Below are positions 1 through 10,924 of a stretch of 64,000 nucleotides of DNA, in pieces; within the stretch, counting starts at the first letter, position 1, and every line of letters starts with the position of its first letter. Source of the DNA: Ornithodoros turicata (Eukaryota; Arthropoda; Arachnida; Ixodida; Argasidae); NCBI RefSeq assembly GCF_037126465.1, contig NW_026999406.1:558001-622000 (forward strand). The letters are read 5' to 3'. The notes under the pieces were generated by a model. The model saw only the letters and a list, made by a program, of their open reading frames with translations. It did no database searches and was not told the DNA's origin. The position numbers and the translations under genes are program-made.

Positions 1-290
1 GAGGTTTTTTGCTCATAGGAGCGTTGAGACAATACCACAAAGCCCCCTTCTTTGTCAGCAGTTACCGGACGTATATTTGCCTCCTTGATGAACACTTGCA
101 CATTGCGAAGAGCCTTGAAATTTCTGCTGGATAGCTGAACCCTTCTTGCTGAGTCTAATATTTGGTTGATACATGAAGATCTCCCTTCCTCAGGGACCGC
201 ACCAGCGATCTTTCTGATAAGAGCAAGAAGTTCCGGTTTTTTCAATTGCGGCTGGACACTCAATTTTGGTCCCAGCCTGCCCATCGTTCC
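1..290 (-). mobile_element. Penelope-like element, 5' part, inverted copy
   Basis: This stretch is an imperfect reverse complement of about 1790-2095, where the same sequence runs on the plus strand into a Penelope-like reverse transcriptase. Shared landmarks include the Glu-Gly-Gly-Phe-Val-Val coding block and the AGATCGCTGGTGCGGTCCCT sequence. The copy reads toward the left edge and continues outside the window. Together with the right copy it forms a head-to-head pair separated by about 1.5 kb. Penelope-like elements are known for inverted and partly duplicated copies. Family assignment rests on the right-hand copy. Confidence 0.65.
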
Positions 291-671
291 ATTTTGGTTC
301 CATTGCCCTGACTCAACCTGAAAGAGATTACCTTGTCTTTTAATGTTGCACGTGGGATGCGGGGTGTTGGGTTGCACGTGCAGATGCCCTTTGTTATCAA
401 TCCATGTATTCCTACTTTGTTGCAAGTTCATTTCAGGTTTCTACTGTGTTGCGATTGGTTGGGTACTCTCTTTTTTCTGTATATATTTGTCTCCTGCCAT
501 TAAACTTCTGCTAGTTGCGAGTCTGCAGGTCTCCTGTCGTGTTTGTTTAACCTACCTGTCCGCGTCTCTTGCTGCATTTGCAATCAACTATGTTCTACAA
601 CCAACTACCCCGCGACAGCCCGCTTGTTAAGTACATTTTCAGTGTAAAGGGGACTCCTTTTGTCACTAGCA
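291..671. other. Spacer between Penelope copy and mini LTR element
   Basis: This is a T-rich plus strand with scattered short ORFs. I recognise no protein or repeat family. It may be untranslated leader of the left-hand Penelope copy, but I cannot show that. Confidence 0.4.
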
Positions 672-843
672 TGTAGAGGACGATGGTCTTCCTCTACATT
701 AGTCCTGACCGGCGATGATGGAATGTCCGAGCGGGCAGATGGACGTGGCCTCACGCTAGGACGCTTCCGGTAGAACTGTCTTCCCAGCGCCGTAGCACGT
801 GGCAGCAGAGGCATCTCTTCATCGTCTTCCACGGATCGGCACA
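672..843 (-). repeat. 3' LTR of the miniature element
   Basis: The repeat matches 1200-1363 closely, starts TG and ends CA on the minus strand, and is preceded by the purine tract at 844-857. A small inverted repeat near 672-698 closes its 3' end. Confidence 0.65.
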
Positions 844-1184
844 TCACTCCCCCCCTCAGACGAGGAGTGCGCTTGCGGTTGAGTGGTTGAGCTTCGCTTG
901 ATGCTCGGGAAGGTGCCGCTGGTAGAATCCCGAGGAGTGCCATCACGAAGCGTGCGGCGACGTGACGTGTACGACCATGGCGACGTGAACTGGGTACATG
1001 AGCGAACCATGGTGCTGAGCGGCCAGGCGTTGAGATGGAGTACGTTGAGTGAGCTGCGGTGAATTGATGTCGCCTAGCGGTTCCTCGGGAGAACGATGCA
1101 CCGGACCTTCATATGGCTTTGAATGCGGTCTTGCGGAAATTTGGGATGGTACTGGGCCGAATTGCGCCGAACATGGTGTTCTTT

Positions 1185-1197
1185 GTTCGGGTCACCA
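1185..1197 (-). promoter_or_regulatory. Primer binding site of the miniature LTR element
   Basis: TGGTGACCCGAAC begins with TGG, as expected for pairing to the CCA end of a tRNA, and lies two bases inside the upstream LTR. The tRNA involved was not identified. Confidence 0.6.
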
Positions 1198-1199
1198 AA

Positions 1200-1363
1200 T
1201 GTAGAAGACGATGGTCTTCTTCTACATGAGTCCTGAGCGGCGATGATGGAATGTCCCAGCGGGCAGATGGACGTGGCCTCACGCTAGGACGGTGCCGGTA
1301 GAACTGTCTTCCCAGCGCGTGGCAGCAGAGGCACCTCTCCATCGTCTTCCACGGATCGCCACA
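1200..1363 (-). repeat. 5' LTR of the miniature element
   Basis: This is the direct-repeat partner of 672-843. Its TGTGGCGATCC start and TCTTCTACA end fit LTR termini, and the primer binding site follows two bases downstream. Confidence 0.65.
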
Positions 1364-1790
1364 TCCTCATCCTCATACATGGAGATTGCTGCCTGCATTT
1401 TCTTTGCTGTTCTCAGTTTTACACGAGCAAAAACCATGGCTTTTGCCCTCGACAAGCACATTATCCTGGAAGAAGTCTACAGCTCCTTTGGATACTTCCA
1501 TCCTACTGCACGACATGCCCGACGAATTACCAAGATCATGAGAGGAGAGTATTGGATGCATTATAGACACCAAATGGATCTACTAAAACCGTTGTGCTAT
1601 GCTCCGGGAGATACGGAAGTGGCCTATGCTAACAGACTGGCGGTGGTACTTGCAAATGGGAAAAAAATCGCAATGCTGTTTTTTGGAAATTTAGACTTGG
1701 GCAGCTGCTTCACACGTATAAGAGGCCCAGGACCCCTGACTCGTCTCAGCAGGTTACAGTTCTGAACAATGTTAATGTATTTAAGGATAT
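1364..1790. other. Unassigned open stretch between repeats
   Basis: The plus strand is open from within the LTR through 1765 with ordinary amino-acid composition, for example around an Arg-Ile-Thr-Lys-Ile-Met-Arg stretch near 1530. I do not recognise a domain. It could be a transposase remnant of the kind that begins with a helical DNA-binding part, but nothing specific supports this. A 15-bp unit TGGACACACTCAAGC is repeated twice near 1794-1823. Confidence 0.25.
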
Positions 1791-3142
1791 TTTGGACACA
1801 CTCAAGCTGGACACACTCAAGCTCAAAATTCAGTTCCAGCCGCAATTGAAAAAAAAAAGGCACTTCTGGCTGTTATCAGATAGATCGCTGGTGCGGTCCC
1901 TGAGGAAGGGAGATCTTCATGTATCAACCAGATATTAGACTCAGCAAGAAGGGTTCAGCTATCCAGCAGAAATTTCAAGGCTCTTCGCAATGTGCAAGTG
2001 TTCTTCAAGGAGGAAAATATACGTCCGGTAACTGCTGACAAAGAAGGGGGCTTTGTGGTATTGTATCAACGCTCCTATGAGCAAAAAACCTCCAGTGCAC
2101 TTGAGAATAATTTTAGGTCCACTGCTTTACAACTTGCTAAGGAATCCCATGCGGCTACTGTTAGGATCTGCCAGGAGGCTAGCAACGAAAAGATCCTGAA
2201 GGCTATTAAAGGTTAGTCAGGTGATTGCCTGTAGTCCTTCTTTACTGCCCAGACATACAAAGAAGAGATGCCTTTCCGCACGATTATTACTGAAAAGAAT
2301 ACATGGCAGAGGAGCATTTCCAGGTTTCTATCACGGCATCTGCAGTCTCTACCTATCTGCGATCCGTTCGCGATTAAGAACTCTGAAGCTGTTATCCAAG
2401 TTCTTCAGGATGATTCCACATCAGACCTTCAGTTATGCTCCTTTGATGTTGTTGATCTTTTTTTATTCAATAGACCAGCAAACTCTCCTAGGAGCTGTGC
2501 AAGATCTGATTGAAGAGAGTGCTGTTACCTTCCAGAATACTACTGGCATGGGAATACCTACTTTTATTGAACTTCTCAAGACCTATTTGCATGCCACGGT
2601 GGAAAAAATGGACAACAATATTTTGTACAAAAATCGGGCAGTCCTATCGGGTGCAGTGTTTCACCTTTTGATGATATTCTGCGGACTTTCAAAGAAAAAA
2701 TGGGTGGCCTGGAACCTACTACAGAATTTCCTAAAAATGATGCTCTTCAGTTTCTTGACCTTTATCTGGTTAAGAAACAACAAACAACAACACATCTGCT
2801 ATATGTACCGACCTAGGGCTAAGAAAGGTATTCTTCCCTTCTCGTCAGCACATTCTAAAATTGTGAAAAGGGGAGGGGCTAGCGTTGCGACACGCTCAGC
2901 ATTAATGAAATCTCGCCAGCACATGGCACAAGAAAGTTTTGGTGCTCAGCTTAGTAGAGTTAGGGATGCTGGCTATCCAGAATCTAGCTTACAAAGTGTT
3001 GCTGAAACCTTGTTAAGGAAAATGGAATCAAGAGAGGGAGCAGGTGGACCCAGGCCACGATATGGTAGACCAGTGTGTATCCCTTATGTTCACAGGATTT
3101 CTCACAATTTAAAGGAGCATGGAAATGATCGGAATAAAATAT
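1790..3142 (+). pseudogene. Penelope-like element reverse transcriptase, broken
   Basis: The pieces lie in order but in different frames. An N-terminal block (1992-2216) contains Thr-Ala-Asp-Lys-Glu-Gly-Gly-Phe. A block at 2268-2513 contains PFRTIITEK and SFDVVDLF, like the PFRPIV and SFDV-LYTNIP regions of Penelope-type enzymes. A short region near 2640 reads GSPIGCSVSP and runs straight into FDDILRTF, so the stretch that normally separates the template-grip motif from the catalytic DD is deleted. From about 2690 come QFLDLYLV, FSSAHSKIVKRG and a final PYVHRISHNLK block typical of the family's linker region. At least three frame changes and the deletion make it non-functional. No GIY-YIG endonuclease region is visible before the end near 3142. 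Confidence 0.75.
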
Positions 3143-3845
3143 AACGGGAGAAGTAGAAATTACCATTCTGGGCCCTGTGATACATATTCGCACAAAAAGC
3201 TTGAGCGTAGCGCCCAATCCTGGCGCGCGAGGGAGCTTTGAATCTCGCGGCAGAAATGCCCCCAGCCGCCGCCAGCCAGCCGCTTACGTCATGTGGCCGC
3301 GCCGTCTTTTTCTTTATTTTTTTGCGATTTCTCTGGTGTCGCGGCGCCGGCAAGCTGACCGAGCAGGAAGCGTTGTTGTTCATCGGACGTCGTGGAAAAG
3401 ACAGGTAGACTGAACACTCTTTAGGCAACACGTCTGCTCTTCTTGAGAAAACTTTTTATGGAGTTGGAGCCTAAGCTCCGCCAGCTTCGATTTCGCCACA
3501 CGAATGTACCGGAGGTTGATAAGTGATGCTGCTAAGTGTGAACGAACATTCGGGTTGAAATATAGTGCTTCTTCTTGGTTACATATGCATAGTCATGAAG
3601 ACGCGGCGCAGTGACCGGTGTTTTCATTTGAAGAGGTCGTCGACCATCATGACTTCTCCGTGTTGTGGTCAACACTATGGACTCTGAACCGCATGGACAC
3701 TGGCATCGCCGAGGCGAAAGAGCGGACCGATGAATGCATATAGCTGTGTAACATTGCGCTTACCATATCTTACTGATACCAGGAGCGCGACGTCTCCACA
3801 AGCACAACAACATGGATACCAAAATAGTAATAATGGACGGTAGAG
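3143..3845. other. No recognisable gene
   Basis: This is mixed-composition sequence. A GC-rich patch at about 3215-3360 contains GCCGCGCCGTC and a T-run. I see no domain, TIR pair or repeat unit. Confidence 0.4.
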
Positions 3846-3866
3846 TCAGTGGCGTATCTAGAGAGG
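3846..3866. repeat. Probable hAT terminal inverted repeat
   Basis: CAGTGGCGTATCTAG resembles the CAGTGGCGTAGCTAG-type ends common in hAT elements and lies just beyond the transposase 3' end. The partner end was not found, so the element is probably truncated. Confidence 0.5.
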
Positions 3867-4030
3867 ACGGCGCCCATGGCAAGCTATGCAGTTGCGCCCC
3901 AGTCGCAGCGTATCCCCATGATGTTCGCGATAAACATGGAACACTGCTGGTTTGTCGCTTATGTTTTTATTAACCCAGAATACACACAAAACCGACACAA
4001 AAAAGAAAAACAATTTGTCAGATTGTACAA

Positions 4031-4551
4031 TTACAACACTATTTTACAAGCCCTCGCTGCTGTGAAACTCCCTATGATGTCATCGAAGTCCGTTTTTTTT
4101 TTTTTTTTTCAGTTTCGTGTCTCTCTATGCTCAGCAGAGCAAGATCGCAGAGCCTTCTTTGACCCATGGAAGCTCTCAAATATGAAAGTATCAGTTTTAG
4201 TTTACTGAAATACCTCTCACAGCTGGCGATAGAAACCGCTATCGTTAGCATAATCTGGATGGCGATACGAAGAGTGGGGAATACGCCCTCGTCCCCATAC
4301 CGAACAATAAATTCAAGAAGGCCCTCAGGACTCGTTACCTTCAGGCTGGAACGACTTGACAACAACATTCTGCAGTCTAAAATTTCGTCATAGAGTTGCT
4401 CCCCATCAACATCGCAGTCGTAAAAACTACCGAAGCAACTGCACCTGTGTTTCAGACTGTCTGTGTTTGTGCCATAACACAAAACCTCGATATGGAGAAG
4501 GAATCCGAACATGACGTCCGTATCACGCAAACGGGTGAATCTTTCGTCCAT
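4031..4551 (-). pseudogene. hAT transposase, C-terminal dimerisation part
   Basis: The reading frame from 4551 carries the hAT C-terminal signature FPTLRIAIQIMLTIAVSIAS followed by CERYFSKLKLILSYLRASMG and RLCDLALLSIER. This region mediates transposase dimerisation, in the style of ZMYM- or DUF4371-type hAT proteins. The frame then enters a T17 run (4093-4109 on plus). Past it a different frame continues the family's ending (Asp-Phe-Asp-Asp-Ile-Ile, then Ala-Ala-Arg-Ala) to a stop at 4031-4033, so slippage in the homopolymer breaks the protein. The DNA-binding and catalytic N-terminal part is absent. The TIR-like sequence at 3846 fits a hAT 3' end. Confidence 0.8.
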
Positions 4552-6737
4552 CTCTTTGTGAAGGCGATCACTCGTGTGCGCTGATGCCGCGATTCAAGTA
4601 GTAGAAACGCAGCGTACCAACACGAGCAGACAGACGAACACCGACAGCGCATGAGTCGCAACTGATTGAGGAATAAAGAATGTGAAATATCACCTCACCT
4701 CTCAGGAAACGCCGTCTCGTGTGTGGACGCAAAGCTCAAAAACGTCAATTTGTGTTTCTCAACACAACTTAGCAGTGGCTTTCATGCATTCTGCTACAGC
4801 CATTAAGCGTGAATGGAAAGCTGCACATTATGCATGATGTAAAACCCCAAGACTAGGGAACACGAAGGGACAGACACAAACACGTCCCTTTGTGTTCCCT
4901 GGTCTCGTGGTTTTACATATGCATCATCTTCACCAGCTCGCTTGTCTCCTAGCCATTTTTTCTGCACATTATGTTCACTCTACTTTTATCGTGTGCTATG
5001 TAATCTTGTTCAAGTTCTGTCAAACGACGTGTAATGCTATAAAAAAATTCAGTGCACTGTTTATGTGGGTTGAATGGTAGCGCATGAATGCAGGAAGGAA
5101 ACTGTCATTTTATGGCAAGTGTTTACGTATTGTCCATTTAACTACACATTTATTGGTTAGCTTTCGCCGGCGTATCATGTCAAGCCATGGTGTATTAATT
5201 TGGAACACGTTCTTCTTAGTAGCCAGAGCAGCTGATACACAGTGAGAACATAGCCCGTGTGTGTTTGTCTTTTCCACCGCAGCCCTTGGGTTTCCTCCCT
5301 GATGGCTACACATGTCAGGGATAGGTTTCAGAACCCGTAGTTCCGGCCAAGTGTGAATTGCTTTTCAGGGGATCATCACGCTGGCAGATGAAACATATGG
5401 TTTAAATTATTTGCAGGACAGGAATTGCGTAGCTTCACAGAAATACTACTACTACGACGTAAGAGTGGTTTCAAATCTAGCTTTTTTGTGTTCCTGACAT
5501 TATCGCACAAGATGTAGTATCCACTATGATCCTTTATATGGAGGGTATGTACAGTGCAATCAACAGATGCTATTTACAAATCTGTGTATTCTAGTGTGTT
5601 GAAATAAGGTAGTTTGTATCTGTGAGCCATAGTCACACACAGGCAACCAAGGACAGACATTTGATGCTTTCGGGAAACATGGCAACACATTGCAGGGACT
5701 CTGGATGCTGCCTAAATTTCCAGAACACAGAGCTCAAGGCAACGGTTAAATAACAAGTGGTTAGAGAAACCCAAGACAGTTGCTTGTGTAAGCAGTCCGC
5801 TGTTGGATTTGCTTCTCTCTGAGATACGTTATCTCAAAGGGAACGCACGGGCACACTCAGAATGATACTAGTGCTGCCTGTGAACTAGAATGAGGAGAGG
5901 GGAGATATATAACCCTTTTTTCTTGTCGGTTATTCTATTGGCTAAATTGTCATTTGCTTAGCAGCATATATGTGTATATTCCAGAGTCTGCTAATAAATA
6001 TATCAGTTTAGAGCTAGCAGTCGCATTGTAGATGTCTCATCCTGTCCTTGGCTGCTTGTGTTTCACTATGGCCATGCTTGCTATTCCAAAAACAGAAAAC
6101 AAAAAAAAGACAATAGAAAAACACGAAAAGAGTGACCTAAAAAGCTGCCTGTTCTAGTGCTCACATGGAGTCAATGCAATGAGGTAACATGTTCCATACA
6201 TGAACTGTGCATGGTAGTACATATCACAACGGCAACCGATTATTCAGATTTTTCTTGAAGTACTTTGTTTTTTGGAGCTTTGTTTGCACAGTCTATTATT
6301 GGCGCTTTATGTGATTCCCCTCTTGAGATACTTTAAGATTGCTGATGCTGTGCAGTTTGTTAATTTTGAAACTGTACTGTGCTGAGATACAAAAAGAGAA
6401 TTGTCATATCTGCATTTGAGTACATAGGAATAATTTGTAAGTATTTTCCTTGTTGACATTAATATATGCACGGGGTCACAACATTGTTGATTGATGGAAA
6501 ATATATTATTTGCTTGCCAAATAATGCACAAATGTCTTGTTTTCTGGTGAGATATTCCCTGTTCACCAGACATAAATGTGGAAAAGTTAAAGGGGCACAA
6601 TGATGGTAGAGTCTAGCGTTACTTTTTGCCACTTCACATATATTCACTGTTATTCGTGTGCACATGTAGGAATAGGAAGGTAGAGCATGCGCATAAAAAC
6701 ATTCGTATGCAGCCACACATATGGTTCAGAAGATTAA
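4552..6737. other. No recognisable gene; one foldback inside
   Basis: Apart from the foldback at 4830-4926, this 2.2 kb is AT-leaning with only short ORFs and a few AATAAA-like sites. I find no domain or tandem repeat. Confidence 0.4.
4830..4926. repeat. Foldback MITE-like hairpin
   Basis: The arms pair around a short spacer near 4872-4883. ATGTAAAACCCCAAGACTAG on the left faces CTGGTCTCGTGGTTTTACAT on the right, with GGGAACACGAAGGGAC facing GTCCCTTTGTGTTCCC. There are a few mismatches and no coding capacity. Confidence 0.65.
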
Positions 6738-6997
6738 CTACACTCTTAATTTTTTTACACCCTTTTGGGTGTAATATGGGTGTAATCCCAAAGTGCGATA
6801 ACTCACTTCCTTTAGGGTGTAATATCACACCCTTTTCCACCGGCTACAACCTCAAAAAAGGGTGTAATTTGCTACTTCAAAAACACCCTTTAGGGTGTAA
6901 TCCAAAAGTGCTATAACTCACTCCCTTTAGGGTGTAATATAACACCCATGGTAATATTACACCCTTCAAGGTGTTGTTTATCTGTCAAGTAATACAT
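6738..6997. repeat. GGGTGTAA-type MITE, copy 1
   Basis: The sequence starts CTACACTCTTAA and is built from alternating TTACACCC and GGGTGTAA motifs with a repeated AACTCACTTCCTTTAGGGTG or AACTCACTCCCTTTAGGGTG block about 120 bp apart. It is internally self-complementary. A copy with the opposite end sequence is at 9290-9492. Confidence 0.6.
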
Positions 6998-7238
6998 GTG
7001 CTACTTGAGAGATAGATGCTATAGTTCTCACAAATGCCAGCTGCCAGAAACTGTGAATCTATGCACATGTACGCAGTCCAATAAATGAGGAGTTGAGTTA
7101 CTCATACATAATTCAGGGGAGTGCCTCTCTGCTAATTACTGTGGACACAAGAAATTTCCACGAGCACCAAATGCACAGCCACTGCAGCATTTGGGAAATG
7201 CACCTGAAAAGAAAAGTCCAGACGTAGGTTAAGTATAC

Positions 7239-7535
7239 AGGTTCTTTATTTCATAGTGCTTGAGGCCAAATTGCTACCGCAGGTACAATCCTTTGTACTG
7301 CTAATGAGGGCAAACCAGACAAACACCACATATCAATACTAGAACCGTTATTACCACCGAAGCTATATATGGCATGAATCTCTTGCTTGCCAGAATACAA
7401 AGCACCTGCTTTGTGCATTGCATAACAAAGCTCGGTCTCCCTTAGTTCTGGGGTCTTAAAAGAAACATTCAACAAGAATGATGTAAACTCCTGCTGGGCA
7501 ACACTGCTCTTAAACTCCTGATGCCAGTATATCAA
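7239..7535 (-). CDS. Unidentified ORF ending in a poly(A) signal
   Basis: A 94-residue frame on the minus strand ends with a TGA that runs directly into AATAAA (plus 7245-7250), as in a very compact 3' end. No domain is recognised and no signal peptide is obvious. It could be the last exon of a gene or chance. It lies between two copies of the GGGTGTAA MITE. Codon context gives no further support. Confidence 0.2.
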
Positions 7536-7920
7536 AGTGTGCCAAAGCTTGATGTGCCCTCACGGAGCAGCGAAAGAGCGAGCAAGGAGCAGCGGCTTTT
7601 TCGCTTCACAGGTTTTCTTGAATGCTCTGAAAAAAAGTCATATTGAGCTGGACATGTACTGCTGGCGACATACTGTCTGTCATTTGGGTTTCATGGTTTC
7701 GCTGCTTTCTGCGGCATGCTGCAGGTAGTGAGTAATAAACAGGCACAGCAGATTTTTCCCGACCTGCCTGCTGCTTACTACTTGCAACGACTCTTCAGAG
7801 AGGCTGCAAAATGCTGTGAAAGCCAGAAACCCAAACTTCAGACAAGTATGTCTCAAATAGGTACAATGTACATTCTAAACCCATTGACGGATAGGTGCAG
7901 CCTGATCAACTGGCACATTT

Positions 7921-8926
7921 CTAAAAAAGTGCACCAGATGACATCAAGAGGAAGCCTGCGAAAGCTGTAGGTGTCCTGTGCCCCCTGAAACAACTGGTAC
8001 GACATCGCTGCTGACGCCAGGAGCCACAGTGTACCGGACGTAATGAAGGAATACTTGTACCAATTAATACGCGAGACACATTATGCCTCTCGAGTTCTCT
8101 AACGGAAAATGATCTCCAGGCTTCGCAAAAAGAAAAAAAAAAGAAAAATGAAGAAGAAGATAATGGGGGAAAAAATGCACCAAGAACATTGAACTTGAAA
8201 CACCAACTTTTTTTGGCGTGCACATACCTCTAAATTTCATCCAGTACATCATCGTTGGCCGAATGGAAAGCATACACGGTTCACTAATCCCAGCACACAC
8301 ATATGGAGCACACGTTGCATGGACACAACCCCTCCGATGCACCAGGCTGGCACTGCAAAGCTCAACCAAGATCATCCTTAGTGACGAACACGACAGTTCC
8401 TCAAACGAAATGGCCGACGAATAATTGTCCGAGCATGTGGCACCAGACCACTCTTCGATGTGAGAAGCAGTTGCAGTTTTGCAGGCATATGCGTGACCGT
8501 TGAGACAGGACACTACCTGTAAAGAAACCGAAGTGAACATCACGCTGGTATTGTTCAAACGTTAATGCTAGAATATGACAGCTTCTTGTAACTCACGTCC
8601 TTGTAGTTGATACAGTCCCACGTTCACCTATAACGAAAGAATACAATTAGCCTCGCTTGTAATATAAATCGTCGCTTCACCGATGTAGCCGATCCACTCC
8701 TGCCGCCATTTGCAATGTGTCCATCGTCTGCAACAGAACGATTATTAAACACAAGCAAAACGCAGGCGTCGTACGTTGCATCACAGACAGGTTGACTTAC
8801 CTTAAACTTGTAATTGAAAAGCAAGGTTGTCGTCCTTTCAAAGGCGAGGTTGCAGCGCACACAACATGCACGAACGCAGCGACGAATGCACTGTGCACTG
8901 CGGTAGAATACGCGGTGCCACGTCAC
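7921..8926 (-). CDS. Candidate three-exon gene of unknown function
   Basis: Exons are placed at 8801-8926, 8228-8516 and 7921-7955. The first ends at a near-perfect donor (AAG then GTAAGT). The second starts after a pyrimidine-rich TTTCTTTACAG and ends before GTATGT. The third follows TTTCGCAG. All junctions stay in phase and give about 149 residues rich in cysteine: RRCVRACCVRCNLAF in exon 1 and several Cys in exon 2. I recognise no family. The short last exon is the weakest part. The locus lies inside the interval bounded by the two GGGTGTAA MITE copies, so it may belong to an unknown transposon. Confidence 0.3.
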
Positions 8927-9289
8927 TCCTCACGGGCGGGGCGCGGAACAACGTAGTACGCTCCAGCGAAGGCACACATAGCCGGCACACGGATTATTCG
9001 ACAAGTACACGAGTATACGGCTCAGGAGGCACACATACTATTCAGCGGGGCACACATATCTGGCGATAGGGATCGTTGAGCTTGCTATTTGATAGCTGTT
9101 ACGGCTGCTTCCAGACGGTTACGGCTGTGTACCGGCTGTACTTTCTGAGGGAACTGGCGCATGTTCGTCACAGGATTTAGAGTGTAGACTCAAAATTTCT
9201 ACTGAGGTGCCCTATTGTATGCATCTGTAGGTAACATGAAGCATATCATTGTGCTTTCAAAAGAAATACAGTTCATGTAAAAGCTCTAT

Positions 9290-9492
9290 GCCCGCTACAC
9301 CCATTTTACGCCACTTTACACCCGAGCTCAGTGGACGTTGTAAATAAGGTGTTACGTTATTATTACACCCATTTAACACCCCTCATCCCAGGATGTTTCT
9401 TCGAGCTGGTGTAATATGGGAGTAAAAATTAGTTTACACCCCAGTTACACCCGGATTACACCCTAAAGGGTGTTTTAAATTTAAGAGTGTAG
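9290..9492. repeat. GGGTGTAA-type MITE, copy 2
   Basis: It ends AAGAGTGTAG, the reverse complement of the start of copy 1 at 6738, and contains the same TTACACCC and AGGGTGTTTTAAA motifs. The two copies are thus inverted relative to each other about 2.7 kb apart. Confidence 0.55.
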
Positions 9493-10924
9493 ATGATGTC
9501 CAAGCATATATAATTGTGCTTCATGTGCAATGGGTATGCTAACGAATTGCTTCCATAAAGCCTTTTTATTTATTTTTGATACATTCTTTTTATAAATGTT
9601 ATTTTTCATTTAATATAAATTTCATATTACATATTGTATACTTATATTTTTATAAATTTTATAAATTAAAAACTCAAGTTACACGGCTCCTGTAAGAGTG
9701 CCCTTTGCAAATAATTTGGTAACGTGTCTCTAACTGTAAAGGTAAGAGGCAGTCGAGAATGCTACAGACAAGGTTGCAGCTTACATATTGCTTATCATGT
9801 CCTACATGATAAATATTAAACACAAAGCGATTTGTAGAATAATTCCTGAGCACGGAATTAATTCCGAGGCTGGCTAGCGATGTCACCCAGGACGACAAGC
9901 CACATAATTGCCTCTAACACTTTTGCACCCCATGGGCTGAGTTGTGAATTGAAAGAGCACTCTACAGAAGGATAAGGTGCACCTGATTTCTAGGATTTAT
10001 GTTATGCCCTAACTCTTCAGACCCCACATTTTTAAAAACACCATTTCTAAGATCCAATATGTGCTCTGGTACTTCTTTTGCGTCTGCATAGTGTGCAACC
10101 ACATGGCTACTGGAGTTTTCGTGTGCATGTTTTTGTGCGACAGTGCTCATTACAAACAATATCCAGATGTTAAACATAAAATGCAGTAGTTTGGAGCGTG
10201 CCACACAAGGCAGCGTGACATGGGAGTGTGTGATTCAAAGAAAGCTTCTGGAAAATGCACAGAATCCCACAAAACGTTTAAAATGTGATTTGTATTTCGT
10301 TTTACGTCTCTCGTCGTTACATACCATCGTCGACGCTGTTGCACATTGATAAATGGTACGTAAACCGTGTCCCATAGCAGTATGCGGTTTCTCAAATACA
10401 TAGCACAATTTTTTCCTGCAAGAATAAAACGCTGTCGGCATTTTCTTGCTAAAACGGCTGTCGAAACGTCAGTCTCTACAATGAGCAAGTGCTGTAAAGG
10501 GGCTAACGTAGACGCGACAAAACACAAACACTCACAAAACACAAACGACGAATTCCAGTCACAACATCGCACAGAGGTTGGTTCGGGAATGAGTTCGCAG
10601 CTATTGCACTGTTTACTTATCGCGGAACGGTGGAACCCGGCTGTCCGCCATCTTCAAGCACAGATACGTGAAGCCGCGAGAAGCCGTAGCTGGAATCCAC
10701 TGACAAGTACGAAGGCGCGTACACGTCACAATGCCCGTTCGGGTGCATCTACGTCATAAAAATGGCTGCGCCCATGCGTGTTTCGGAATGAATTATCTAT
10801 TTTTTTGACATGGTACTGTACCGAACTGAGAGAATGAAGGTGCATTTTGGGGAGAGCCGGATGTGGGCTTTCAGAATATCACAACCGTTTCGACTATTTG
10901 GGATATCGGCATAGCTGACCTTTA
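9493..10924. other. AT-rich spacer, no recognisable gene
   Basis: About 9555-9680 is very AT-rich (TTTTATAAATTTTATAAATT). The remainder holds short ORFs only. Near 10640-10780 are GC-richer, promoter-like words (CCGCCATCTT, TACGTCATAAAAATGGC), but no gene can be attached to them. Confidence 0.35.

Larger units (their letters stand above)
672..1363 (-). mobile_element. Miniature LTR element (TRIM-like), non-coding
   Basis: Two direct repeats of 172 bp (672-843) and 164 bp (1200-1363) behave as LTRs on the minus strand. Each starts TGTGGCGATCC or TGTGCCGATCC and ends TCTACA. Two bases after the upstream LTR is a primer-binding-type sequence, TGGTGACCCGAAC (1185-1197). Just before the downstream LTR is a polypurine tract, GAGGGGGGGAGTGA (844-857). 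The 356-bp interior has no gag or pol. Size and layout fit a terminal-repeat retrotransposon in miniature, which must borrow proteins from a full element. No 5-bp target duplication is visible (TAGCA against TCCTC flanks), so the copy may be recombined. The end of each LTR is itself a small hairpin. Confidence 0.7.

Noticed and set aside
605..1010. Overlapping minus-strand ORFs around 0.6-1.4 kb
   Set aside because: They lie in the LTRs and interior of the miniature LTR element and have no protein similarity that I can see.
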